Below, piece after piece: positions 1-11,088 of a DNA stretch of 60,000 bases. Made by a program: the position numbers and the translations under genes. Within the stretch, counting starts at the first letter, position 1, and the number at the start of each line of letters is the position of its first letter. Location of the stretch: the NCBI RefSeq assembly GCF_001039355.2, contig NW_019775624.1:498692-558691 (forward strand), written 5' to 3'. The notes below the pieces were generated by a model. The model saw nothing but the letters and a program-made list of their open reading frames with translations. It had not been told where the DNA came from and searched no databases. The DNA comes from Lingula anatina (taxonomy: Eukaryota > Brachiopoda > Lingulata > Lingulida > Lingulidae).

Positions 1-76
1 GTGTGAAGGTATATGTTTGGTGATCTACATTAAGTTAACTAGATATTAACTTGTAGAGTCAATATATAGTGAGCTA

Positions 77-277
77 TTATATTGTAAGATTGAATGATTG
101 TGGTAGCTGTGCTCCAATCCTTTCATAGCCTTCAGTCATAATCAATGCTACATGCTGTTTCAGCATACTTAGCTGATTGAAACACTCACAAACAGATTCA
201 TGGCCATGCTTCATTAAAGCTGTTTTGAATTCTGTTTTGGCATGGACTACAAATTTTTCTGTTTTGGTGTAGTGCAC
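77..277 (-). CDS. Possible 3'-terminal coding exon of an unrecognised minus-strand gene
   Basis: Read on the minus strand, a splice acceptor (TTTTTTAGCTTAG) is followed at once by a 66-codon open frame that ends in TAA at 77-79. The predicted peptide contains HGHESVCECFNQLSMLKQ and looks like a soluble helical protein tail. There is no ATG at its start, only GTG right after the acceptor, so it reads better as a last exon than as a complete gene. I do not recognise the family and could not find a convincing upstream exon at higher coordinates. A chance open frame remains possible. Confidence 0.33.
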   Translation of the reverse strand: MHYTKTEKFVVHAKTEFKTALMKHGHESVCECFNQLSMLKQHVALIMTEGYERIGAQLPQSFNLTI

Positions 278-3200
278 CTAAGCTAAAAAATCTGAACAAA
301 TGGTTCTCGATAGACCACATCTAAGAGCCACTCATTGGGATTTTCCTGCCAAAATGAATTTTCCTGGGTAAAAGAGCAATATTTTCCTGCTTACGAATTA
401 TTGCTTGACCCATCCTTGCACTTGGATTCAATGGTGTGTTCCATTTTTAATTTAATACTTAACTTTTAAATGACTGGTAAGTCAAATTAACATCTGTCAT
501 CACACACACAGTGCCATGTTTTAAATAAGAAAATATGTACAAAATTGGCTTGAAGAGTCTGAATTTGGAAAATTTAGAAGCTTTACAGGACATAAATGTG
601 ACTGTGGGGGATTTTCAGACGTGTGGAGAAAACCTCTAAAAATTCATTTTGGAGGGGGAAATCCCTTGGAGTGGCCCTTAAATTTGACCCCTAAAAAAAT
701 TTGCTGAAGCGAATTTTAAAGTGCAAATTGACATGGTGTAACTAACGTAAGATAACTGTTTTTTATGATAAGGAGTACATGTCCAATAAGACAATTTGTC
801 AATTGGTGCTTTTAGTTAAGGAAACCAATAGACCTAAGATCTAAAGTATTTCAGATCTTAATTCAGTGATTGTACATTGCATTATTTTATGATACTCACT
901 TTTCAGGTGAGAATTCTGACCTTAACTAAGCCTAGGACATACTGATTGGGATTAATGTAGACTATATAACAGAATAATCTCACCAGTTAATGAAATGTTT
1001 TGTGTTTATTGCACATGCTTGGTAAATCTGCCATTTTTTTAATCTGCCTGTGATATTCTCCAACAAGATTTAGCTAAATGTGTAGCAGTGTTAAAAATCT
1101 ACCTTACAGATAAGAGAATATAAGACAGCATAGCAAAAGAAAGAGACAGTGATATAATCCCCTAGGCTTGAGAAGATGAAACGCTATTGAAAGTGTAAAG
1201 ACAGATGCCTAACGGAGTCTGAGACCATCGTTCATCATTTGGTTGAGGAAATAAAAATGCAAAAGCAATGTATTTAACTTTAAAAAAAAGAGCATGAAAT
1301 GGTGCTGCAGAGGAAGATGCCACAATCTTTGTCACCTCAGTCATTACTGATATAATCCTATTTTTATCCATGTTGGATTTTTATATGATATACAGTTGGC
1401 AAATTTCCCATTTCTTCAGTTCTGGATAGCAAGTCGAGGCCTGGACACAGAAATGTTTTTATTGACTAAGCTGACAAACATAATGAATTGCCCTTGGAAA
1501 AACCACTGAGTTGTGTGCTGTGTAGGCAATCGTTTTACCATTTATCCCTCGGAAGTTTATTAGATAGAGAAAAAGCGATTTTGAAAATGCATTTTTTCTG
1601 TTGGTCTCTAATGTAATTTTTTCGGGACTATTATGGTACAGTAATATTGTATAAATCAGCTTTCTGCCACCTGCTATTTTTAGCGTCAGGAATGGGAGTT
1701 GTACATTCCAAAGCACCTATAATAGATTTGCCACAATGTGCTTAGCAAAAACTTTTTTCTCCATGCATCTGCTCAATTATTTTGGACAAAACAAAAAAAT
1801 TGCATCAATACTTACAGTGCATCATAGCTAGGTATTTGAATAATTGATGAAATAAGACATACAGTTATCAAATCTGATACACAGTTGATTTGATTAATGT
1901 TAGAGTTGCAATGAATTAGTTTCTCCTAGGATCCCCTTCAGTCATTTCATCATATTTTGCTCATGCTTATCAATGGGTGATTTCCATGAAGCTCACCAGA
2001 TGGCAGCACCACAGAGCTGTAAGTAAAGAGGATCAATTTTTTTCTTTTTTATGAAATACAAATACTAGGTATATAGTAGATGTTCCATTGTTTAAGTGAA
2101 CTTTACATTTGTGACATTTACTTACTAGGCAGCATGAAGTATTTGATCAAAGTTTAAGGCAGTGTTTAATTATCCATGCTATTGTTTTGCAGTAGTGGTA
2201 CTTGAAATTGTGTAAGAAAGTTATTCCTTATCATGAATATGTAGATGCAAGTAAGAACTGGCTTTTACCTACTGATTACTCGTATTTCAAAGGCAAGGTA
2301 CTAGTAAGATCTTGCTTTTACCTGCTGAATATTTGTCCAAGAGGGTGTAGCTGTTCATCATCCAAAGTCTTAATATATAAATATTATTCCTTATTAATGA
2401 ATTCATTATGCTAATTTTCCCTAAAAGTGACTGTAGAAAAGAATTTTTGTAATATAAAGCTTTCTATTTTTCTTTGAAGATGGCCTGGGTTTAAATCAAG
2501 AGAAAAAACAGCAAGGTAAATGTATATATAGTAAATTATCTATTTTAGAACTTCGTCTCAGTTAGTGCTGACTAGTTGTTGAAGACACCTAAGGAAAAAT
2601 AAGTAATCATATTTTCCAGCCAAAATCCTTAGATTGAGACTTTACCTTTTTTTACCTTTTTTGAAGCATATTGATGAAAATGAGCAGAGAACTGTAACTA
2701 CTACTAGTCAATAAGCAGTGAATTTACCTATCATTGAGATATGCCTACAGTACATGTTTACTCTTGTTACTCTTGTTATCTTTATTAGTTTATATTATCT
2801 TCCTTTTATTTAGGCTGTAAGTTTTGTAGAGTTACACTTAAAATGTCTTTGTTTCTATTATACAGTGGTATTTTAATTTAGAATAATGGTTTGATATTTT
2901 TTAGGAAAAATATAATTGTGCCAATTAAACAAGGAGTGAGTTAATTGACCTGTAATGACTTTTGCCTCTTTCTAGTAAGTCCATCTTGTCACTTAGAGAA
3001 TAAACAACAACTTTGTGAATAAAGCAGATAATAATGATATTTAAAGTTCATGCCCAAGTGGGATATTCTGTTAAGGGAGTCCTCAACTCGAGTCAAGACA
3101 GGCTTTAACAAATTCTATATAGAGCACTTTCTGAAAACTGTTTACTAGGCAACATACATTTGGCCTAAAGATAGAGTTTATCTGATCAGGGCAATCTAAA

Positions 3201-3679
3201 ATTAGGAATAAGGATTGCAGTCAGTTGGTATTGCTCAAACCTTTATGATGTCTGCTGCATATGAAAAAAAGTTATTTAATATTGAATGTGATTACAAGGG
3301 CATTATCCACTTTGGTTCTCTGATTGAATTTTTTGTGTGTGATTTAGTTTGTTATTACACAAAATGTGTGCGGCAATGATGTGACTCAGAGAATATCCTT
3401 TCATGGAATGTCCCAGATAACTGATTTTGTATAAGGATCACCTTTAAAAAAAAATGATATGTTAAAGTGAAATGTTGCTTAATATTTACAGAAGCCATGG
3501 ATTTCTTAAGGTACCGCAAATATTTGAGAGTTGTCAGTTGAGCCTTATTGACTTACGGGTTTAACCCCCTTTTTACTGATACTGTAGGCAGCCATACCTG
3601 CACCATATAATGTAAATAATAATACCGACTTGATAGCACAGTAAAGTGGAACAGTCATGGGCATGTCTCCGTCAAAGTT
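278..3679. other. No supported gene
   Basis: AT-rich non-coding sequence with short open frames only. Two minus-strand stretches (1162-1371 and 1459-1716) are open for about 70-85 codons but lack matching acceptor/donor pairs in a frame compatible with the exon at 77-277. No repeat family, RNA gene or promoter could be identified by eye. Confidence 0.5.
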
Positions 3680-3803
3680 ATGGTGAAAATCATGGATTTC
3701 TACCCAGACGCAGTTGGACTAAGTATTCAAAGTAATGAAGATGGTTTACTTATGTGGAACATCCCTTCCTTAACTGCAACAAGGAAAAGGAGAACATCGA
3801 AAG
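3680..3803 (+). CDS. Candidate first coding exon of the CTDSP-like phosphatase gene
   Basis: Two in-frame ATGs (3680 and 3692) open a frame that runs to a GT donor (AAAG|GTAGAT) at 3804, leaving one base over (phase 1). From the second ATG the peptide begins MDFYPDAVGLSIQSNEDG. This weakly resembles the start of vertebrate CTDSP proteins (MD, then Ala-Ile/Val, then a short acidic stretch). Phase 1 matches the acceptor phase of both the large exon at 12560 and the conserved exon at 17861, so either junction keeps the frame. Assignment to this gene is inferred from phase, strand and weak similarity. No transcript evidence is available here. Confidence 0.4.
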
Positions 3804-4954
3804 GTAGATTGTTTGTTGTTAGAAGCTAACTGTTTTTTATCATCTATTTGTGACATTGCCATGTATATCATGACCAAAGTGTTGGGCCCTGTTATCGCAG
3901 CCATCATAAAATTATTGATTAGCATTTCATATATATGTGTTTACGAGTGCTGTATTGAGGAATTCTAGTATTTTAGTTCAATTTGTTACATATCATTTGA
4001 ACATGCATATGCATATACATGAATGGACACACGTAGACATGACAGATTTCGTAAAAAAAAACTTTAATCACGAAGTGACATGGATAGCTTGTGAAACCTG
4101 GCTAATCTTAAATTCAGGTCACTAACCTTAAATCACCTGATAAGCATTAATTTTTGTTCATCAAAACAAGTTTATTATCCTGTTTTGCATTCAGAATTTA
4201 AGTTTGATAAAGTCAGAACTGCAGACATGGCCTATTATTGATTTGAAATACATATGAGTCAATGATGTGACAATTTATATTTCATTACTGTTACTGTTCA
4301 GAAGTCGACCTACATGATTCATTTACAAGCTGGCCTTGTTTTTTATCAAGCCATCTGTTTAGTTTCCCATCTGGGTATGCTTTGTACAAAACCAAATAAT
4401 CCAACAAAAATGCAGTTAATCATGAATGATAATTTTGTAAACATGCTGCCAGTATACAAGCTGTAAAAAACATTTTAGACCTAATCTACTTTGCTACTGT
4501 TCTATTTAAAATCTACAGCATACAGTGAACTACAGAAACGGACAGATTTGAGTCCTGAAGCATAGCTGTTCATTGATTTTGAAAAAGTGTGTCCTATTTT
4601 AAGCTGCCAAGGACCAAGAAAATTCTTAAGATTATTGGAAATTGAGCCTGTGTACTGTTTTCCTCTATTATGCTTATTATAATCCTGTTTGTTTTGAACC
4701 AGTCAGTGGGCAGCCATATTGGAGTTGTGTGCAAAGTTTGCATACTCTCTGTAAAAGGTCACATGATTCCTCCGTGCCTGTTTTCATGCGAAAATTGTTG
4801 TTTACAAGTTGGTCTGACCTGGTGATGATGAACTTCATAGTACCACTGTTCCATTTAGCATAGACAAACAAAGAAGATAAGTATTGTAGGCACAACCGTT
4901 AACAGTGGTTAAAGAACACAAGTAGCAGTTTATTGGAGAAAGGAATTTTTGAAC

Positions 4955-5108
4955 ATGAAAATTCACAGACTTCAGTCCCAAGGTAAAATAATAATGCCTG
5001 GGTCAGAGGTTGAGCAAAATGCACAAAGCACTTTGAAACGCACAGGAAAATCAGGGAATTTAGCAGAGTATTTTGATTTAAATGCCAGTCCAGCTAAACC
5101 TAGTCAGC
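4955..5108 (+). CDS. Candidate alternative first coding exon (51 codons, phase-1 donor)
   Basis: An ATG at 4955 opens a 51-codon frame with coding-like composition (basic and Ser-rich, including GKSGNLAEYFDLNASPAKP). It ends at a good donor, CAGC|GTAAGT, with one base left over. The phase fits splicing to 12560 or 17861 of the downstream phosphatase gene. No convincing acceptor precedes it, which favours a first exon. It is not a recognised domain. It could instead belong to an unrelated transcript or be a chance frame. Confidence 0.35.
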
Positions 5109-7002
5109 GTAAGTATGCAAATTTCTGTCCATTTTCTTTTTTTTTTTGCAATTAAAGCTTGAATGAAGTATTTAAATTAAGATTAATAATTATTTTGATG
5201 TTCAGCTTCTTGTCATTCAATTATTACTCTGTTGATGACTTAGTTTGAACTGAACGTAATTGACAAAAGAAGTGACCATATGTGATAATGTTTGCTTTCT
5301 CCATATATATATAAAATGCAATGGGTGTTGCACTGTGCACAATAAGGCATTATCTCTCTAGCTTGTGATTTATGTATGGACCCCTAATGATGAATTCCTG
5401 AGATTTTTTGTTTCCTTTGGCAAGAGAAAATTCAAAGCATGTAACTTTTATTTACTCGATTATCATTGAAACGAAAAAGCAAAGTGCTAATTAAGGAGAT
5501 GCCAGTTATGGGTTTCTCTGCCATAATAGTAGGATCTTCAAAATTTTTAATCCATTTGTGTTTTCCATTGATTCATTTTAAGTATAAGTGTGCAGACTCT
5601 GACTATTGCTAGTCGTGTTCAGAAGTACATGGTGCACAGGAAGATGTGGTGAACCAAGTTATAAAGACGCATTTACTGTTAAGCCAACCCTTTAATACCT
5701 ACGGCCACATAGCTTGACAGTCTGAGAAGTGCCAGCCTATTTTCAGTGGAAACGGTGCTTAAGGGTGTCAACAGCTTTATTTACAGTACTCACACAGAAA
5801 TTGCATAACTAGTCTGCTGTGTGAACTGTTGTTTGACCAAGGCCATTTTTCCAGCAAAAGTGTTACTTTTTTATCATAAAAAGTTCCTTTGAGAGAGGAT
5901 GGGGGTAGAGGTATTGGTTGAATGGATATCACACCAGCAGTAAGGGGGAAAATTTATTATTTAGATTTTGACGTGTATAAATTTCTGCATCTAAAATATA
6001 TATTCTCTCTTTTATATATATATCATATGAAAAAGTAATATTGATGGCCCAATACAATGGAACCATAAAAGCAAACATGCTTTTGTTATTAGATATGTGT
6101 TCATTTATGCTTATGAGAAACTGTTTCAACATTTCAAGTCAAAAGCGTGCCTGGGACTTGAGTGTTTTCTGTCAGCAGAATGCTTATCGCTTTCCGAAAA
6201 CATTCTGTTTGTGGACTCCACTGACGTCTGCACGGTCATTAAATATGTATGCTTATACTCTAAGTGTCCTTTTGTCTTTGCACGTTTTTATTGGATTCTG
6301 TGTTATTGTTTATAGAGAAAAACCTTTACAGCACGAGGGCATCTAATAATGGGTATTAATGATACAAGAGATATGGCAGTCATAAAAGTTGTGACAATAT
6401 TTTCATTAGGACTTCTGCTTCTCTAGGGCATTGCTAATGAAAGTCACTGAAAGATTATAAGTTACTAAAAGATTATAGTAGAGGTCATTTTGGACCCAAA
6501 TTTGTTGTAGTGATGTCATAATGATGGATTGAAGGTGTCTGGCTCTGACATTGGTATTTACAAAATGAAGTCAATATAAACAAGTTAGCCAGTGAGGTGG
6601 GATGGGATGTAAACAAACAAAGAAAAGTCTTTTTTAAATTGATTGATCTTCTACACTCCTAGGCAGATCAGGTTGAACATTTAGCCAAGTAGGGACACGT
6701 ATTTTCTGTGATTCATCACTGTAGTAGACTAAAGCAGTTGTTAGTGCCAAGTATTAAAGAGGGAACTTAAATTGGATTTCATATTTCATCTTGAGTGCAC
6801 TTCATTTACTCACCAGGTGCCAGCCTAAAGTTGAAATATTGAGCAAACTAAAACAGCCATTTGTGTAGCACTAAAATTGATTAGATTTTCGCAGCCACAT
6901 ATTTCATCTGTTACGAGGATACAAAAGAAACTGTGCAGGAGAGAATACCACCTGACGAGAGTTGTGGAAATTGCACATTCCCATCATCATATTGGGTATT
7001 AC
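5109..7002. other. Non-coding stretch, presumed intron
   Basis: AT-rich sequence with short unsupported frames. A 101-codon frame at 6041-6346 has no consistent splice sites and a hydrophobic composition typical of chance frames in AT-rich DNA. No RNA gene or clear repeat was seen. Confidence 0.4.
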
Positions 7003-7294
7003 ATGCATTTCCTGGAACAACATTCAAACAGTGGTTTGTCCACAGATTGCATTGTGGGCAAGATTACCACTGCCGTACAAAAGAGAACCGGGACTCAACT
7101 TGTGAAGAGGGAACAAGCACAACTTGTTAATGTGTTGCTGAGAAGAAAAATGGACATTTTTGAGCGTAGTGCTGGTAAATTTGGCGGAAATTATTACGAA
7201 GCGTTGAAAAGACAACAGGCTCACCATAGTCATATAGTTGCCCAGAGGTTACTTCTGATATCAAATCAAGTAAACTCTGATACAGGAAGAAGGG
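7003..7294 (+). CDS. Candidate alternative N-terminal exon (97 codons, phase-1 donor)
   Basis: A frame open from 6877 reaches its first ATG at 7003 and continues to the donor GAAGAAGGG|GTAAGA at 7295, ending in phase 1. The peptide is basic and helical-looking (for example VLLRRKMDIFERSAGKFGG, then YYEALKRQQAHHSHIVAQ), which is unusual for random AT-rich sequence. A possible acceptor lies at 6894 (TTTTCGCAG), but it would enter this frame in phase 0, unlike the phase-1 donors upstream. A first exon using the ATG is therefore the simpler model. The product is unrecognised. Confidence 0.33.
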
Positions 7295-8755
7295 GTAAGA
7301 AAATTGAAAAAGCAGTGAAATTTTCTAAAAGTTTTATTGCTTTCATTTTAACTTTAACACATTTATAAATCATAGATGGTTTACCTTTTATCCAACTGTC
7401 CATGCAATTTTGAATCTTGTTGAAGATTTATAAGTTAGATGAAATGATACACATGCCTGCACACAGGTACACACATTGATAGTAAGAATATTTGAATAAA
7501 CATTGAAATTTTATTGTAAAACAGTGTATCATTTGGCAGCTAACCTTGGGGCATATCTGAAAATTTATTATCAGTGCTGTCTGTTTGGTGAATTACACGT
7601 ATGGCGGCCCAGATCTTAATAAAGGTAGAGGTACCAACAAATAATAAGCTTGGTTTTCAGATAAGGTGAGGGTTAAGATGATGATCAAAAATGTCCTGAA
7701 AATGAAGGCAGGTCAGCACCCATGAAAGTTATGACCTTAATGCTATGGGTCATGTGAAGAGTAAACCCCTCTTCCATCTGATGTCCTTAGACTAAATGTA
7801 GGACAAATGTATACATGCTGCAGATCACAACTAGTTCACATAGTGTGCCTTAAAATAGGGAATTATGATTAATAATAAATAAGTAAATAAATCATGGAAT
7901 TGGGTCAGGGACTATTTATAATTTACACATCTTTGTTGTATTGTTTTATTTGTTGATTTTTTCACCATGATTTTATAATATTTATGTGTGCCATAATGCA
8001 GAATGAGTCTTAAGTACAACAAATTTGTGCTCAATTTTAAAATGGTAAAGGTGGTCCTAGGAACTTGTACAGATTTCCTAAGACCTCAGAGCCTTGATGC
8101 TAAAGCTTTAATTTGATGAATATTTTGTTTGAAACAGTCCATGGTTACATTTTTGACAGCTTCATTCCAAATCTGAGGAGTCATTTTTAATTGGATATGA
8201 CAACATTACCCCCAATTCAAGGCCATTTTTTAGCACACATGCAAGTAAACAAGTGATCATTTGTTAATCATATGACTAGATTTTCAGATCAATACAGCCT
8301 CGGTCACTGTCTGTTTTAAAGTACAAGTATTGATTGGATGCGAAATGGATTTTTGTATCAGAACCACAAGTTTAGATGAACAACACCATAAGTAATTGGT
8401 CATATCTGTTTCATTGTGGGGAATTGAGACTGCTCGACAATATCAATTAACAACCATTGATGTCATCACTAGGTTGCTATAGGGTGATTTACACAGGAAA
8501 ACACATCATTCTGCAACTATTGGACCACTCTCAACGAAATTAATTCATCTCAGTGTTTTGAGAGATAATCTACTAATAACAAAACAAAGAGAAAAATTAT
8601 TTTACCATAAAGTCAGGTCCACTGTATTTATTTTTAATGAAAAAAAGAACATCTGACTTAAGTTTTTAGGATGCATGTCTAAAATTTGGCAAACTTCTGA
8701 TACTGCTAGGGGCTTAAGAGAATTTAATAACTCTTAGCCAAGCCATCATAGGTTT
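7295..8755. other. Non-coding stretch, presumed intron
   Basis: AT-rich sequence without supported exons, RNA genes or recognisable mobile elements. Confidence 0.4.
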
Positions 8756-8936
8756 ATGATAAAATATATGTCTGACCAGTACAAGAAGTGTTCTTTATTT
8801 TGCAAGAGTGCAGTGGATTGCCTAAGTAAAGGCGCATTCAAATTCTCAAATTGTGCTTGCTGGATTGGTCCAACTCTAGAGGAGAACGACCCAGCTAGTG
8901 CGATGTATAAATCTGAATGCGTTCTATGTTTAACTG
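8756..8936 (+). CDS. Candidate alternative first coding exon (60 codons, Cys-rich, phase-1 donor)
   Basis: An ATG at 8756 opens a 60-codon frame encoding a cysteine-rich peptide (about seven Cys, including SLFCKSAVDCLSKG and CACWIGPTLEEN). It stops at a weak donor, ACTG|GTAAAT, in phase 1. Phase and strand are compatible with the phosphatase gene downstream. Nothing proves that it is transcribed. It is listed because the composition is unlike chance frames and the phase matches the other candidates. Confidence 0.28.
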
Positions 8937-9179
8937 GTAAATGGTGATTGCACATTTAATTGGAACATTTTAGTAGGGGTTTCTGGTAAGCCTTGGTGGG
9001 TAACCAATATATTAATGCTATGATAATGTGGTGAGCACCCCATCTTGATACTTGGTCATTCACTGTGGGTGCTGGGTTAGCCACAGCAGTGACATGCCAT
9101 ATACAATTCTTTATAGCTTTGGGTGGAGCTGTGTATTATGTAATTGAGTTTTTTTTAGTATTATTTATACTTTGCATTG

Positions 9180-9180
<1 letters not shown>

Positions 9181-9210
<30 letters not shown>
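9181..9210. repeat. (CT)n microsatellite
   Basis: About 30 bp of almost pure CT dinucleotide repeat with one TTT interruption. Confidence 0.9.
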
Positions 9211-9212
9211 AT

Positions 9213-9385
9213 AAAGTGAAGATAAAGGAAAAAAGATGGTGTATAATAAAGCTGTTATTGTAAGGGAAATATAGGAAGGTTGAAATTAACCTTGCTAGGA
9301 AAGTGAAAATAAAGGGAAAAAAATATAAAATATAAAATATAATAAAGCTGTTATTACAAGGGAAATCTAGGAAGGCTCCTATAAG
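9213..9385. repeat. Imperfect tandem duplication, period about 87 bp
   Basis: Two adjacent diverged units begin AAAGTGAA at 9213 and at 9300. Both contain AATAAAGCTGTTATT followed by a variant of AAGGGAAATCTAGGAAGG. The second unit includes the left edge of the larger 1,448-bp duplicated segment. A repeat here may have contributed to the assembly problem at the gap. Confidence 0.7.
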
Positions 9386-10789
9386 CCACCCTAATAGTAC
9401 ACAGTATGAACTGTCCTCATATCTGTCACACACACCAGGAACCATAGGTGAAACCACAGCCTTGGGCAGCATTTTAAGAGCAATCCTTGGGTTAACTGAT
9501 TATATTTAGCTATTCTGAGTGAGCCTTCAGTATGATGGGGCAGGTTCTTTTTTACAAGTCACGGTGCATTTGCAGTTGCCCACTCATTGGGAGTCTTAAA
9601 ATACCATCAAAAACCAAAGAGCAGGGTGAGTTTAATGGACAGGTTTCGCCTGAAGTGATTTTTCCCATTAAGTTGTTTTCCTGTTGTATAGAAACAGGTG
9701 AGGTTCCCAACAGAAGTTTTTGAAGTTTATTGTGATACCAGGCAAAGTGAGCAGTCCTTCTTGTCAGTTTTAGTTATACCTGCCTCCTTCAAAGCGCACA
9801 TGAATCCATTTATTTTTCTGCTTTATAGAACTGAATTTTCAAATATCATAGGGTTTGGTTTTACAACAACGTCATCAAATGGCATTGTACTTGGTTGTTC
9901 AGGACTGTTTACTACTCCCTTTCTTTGGCAAGTGTTCATGAGGAAAGTATGTTCTAATTGGCAAAAAGTCCCCTTGAAATGGATTCAGTGAGTGATTCAC
10001 AGATTTAAAACAATAGGTAATGTACCAGCCCAGCACCAGTGTGGGTGTAAACAGGCTGTTTGTATGGTGCTGGCTGGAATGCTTAATTACATACCTCATA
10101 CCCATTCATGTAGGGAGATGAACAAGTTAAGTTAAATGCCCTTCCTTCAGTTGTTACCATGAAAATGTGAGGTAAAGAGATTTTTGTTAGATAATACAAT
10201 TACCCATAGTGTGATCCATGCTTAGGGGCAGCCTTGGAGCCATTAATTTGGGGCCTGACCTTTGTGCATGGGGAACCCATATATCACCTCACCTGTCTGG
10301 AACATGGATAGCAATAACCAACAGGCTCTCTCTGGGTACTGGGCACCGATTTCAACCTATTTAATGGCCCAAGGTGTTAGAAGTTAGACAGGTACTATGC
10401 TTACTCATGATGGCTGCAGGTAGGGAACTTTGAAATCAGGGGTTGGGCCTGGGGAATTGGGACCCTATCCATTTTGCACGCATGTCTCTTGTTGGCAGCC
10501 AGGGCCATTTAAGCTCCAACCAATGAAAGTTGATGCGATGGGTGTTATTTTTGTGACCCAGATAGAATGTGCGTATGAAGAGCTGGCAGCTGGTGCGTCA
10601 GGGTTTAAAGGTACCTGTGATTTCGAAGGAGAAACAGTTTCTCAATCTTGGCAACTGGTGGTTTATTTTGAGAGAGGTAATTTGTTTCAGCACTGACAAG
10701 GGAAAAAGGAAGCAGGGAAAAAGCAGGCAGTTGAAAGTAAACTTTGAAAAGGGAAGACCTTTAAAAAGACTCTAAGAAGGAACTTTTTT
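9342..10789 (+). repeat. 1,448-bp duplicated segment, copy 1 (left of gap)
   Basis: This segment recurs at 11089-12536 at a constant offset of 1,747 bp, and every part I compared was identical. It ends exactly where the N run begins, and its partner starts exactly where the N run ends. Small open frames in it occur twice for this reason only. Most likely it is one locus represented by two overlapping contig ends. Confidence 0.93.
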
Positions 10790-11088
10790 NNNNNNNNNNN
10801 NNNNNNNNNNNNNNNNNNNNNNNNNNNNNNNNNNNNNNNNNNNNNNNNNNNNNNNNNNNNNNNNNNNNNNNNNNNNNNNNNNNNNNNNNNNNNNNNNNNN
10901 NNNNNNNNNNNNNNNNNNNNNNNNNNNNNNNNNNNNNNNNNNNNNNNNNNNNNNNNNNNNNNNNNNNNNNNNNNNNNNNNNNNNNNNNNNNNNNNNNNNN
11001 NNNNNNNNNNNNNNNNNNNNNNNNNNNNNNNNNNNNNNNNNNNNNNNNNNNNNNNNNNNNNNNNNNNNNNNNNNNNNNNNNNNNNNNN
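10790..11088. other. Assembly gap (299 N)
   Basis: A run of 299 undetermined bases. Any frame drawn across it is meaningless. Confidence 0.99.

Noticed and set aside
6933-7130. Alternative Cys-rich frame overlapping the 7003-7294 candidate exon
   Set aside because: It stops before any donor, and the overlapping frame is longer and reaches a consensus splice site.
9532-9991. Repeated small frames also seen at 11279-11738, suggesting duplicated genes
   Set aside because: They repeat only because the 1,448-bp segment is duplicated around the gap; no domain or consistent splice structure.
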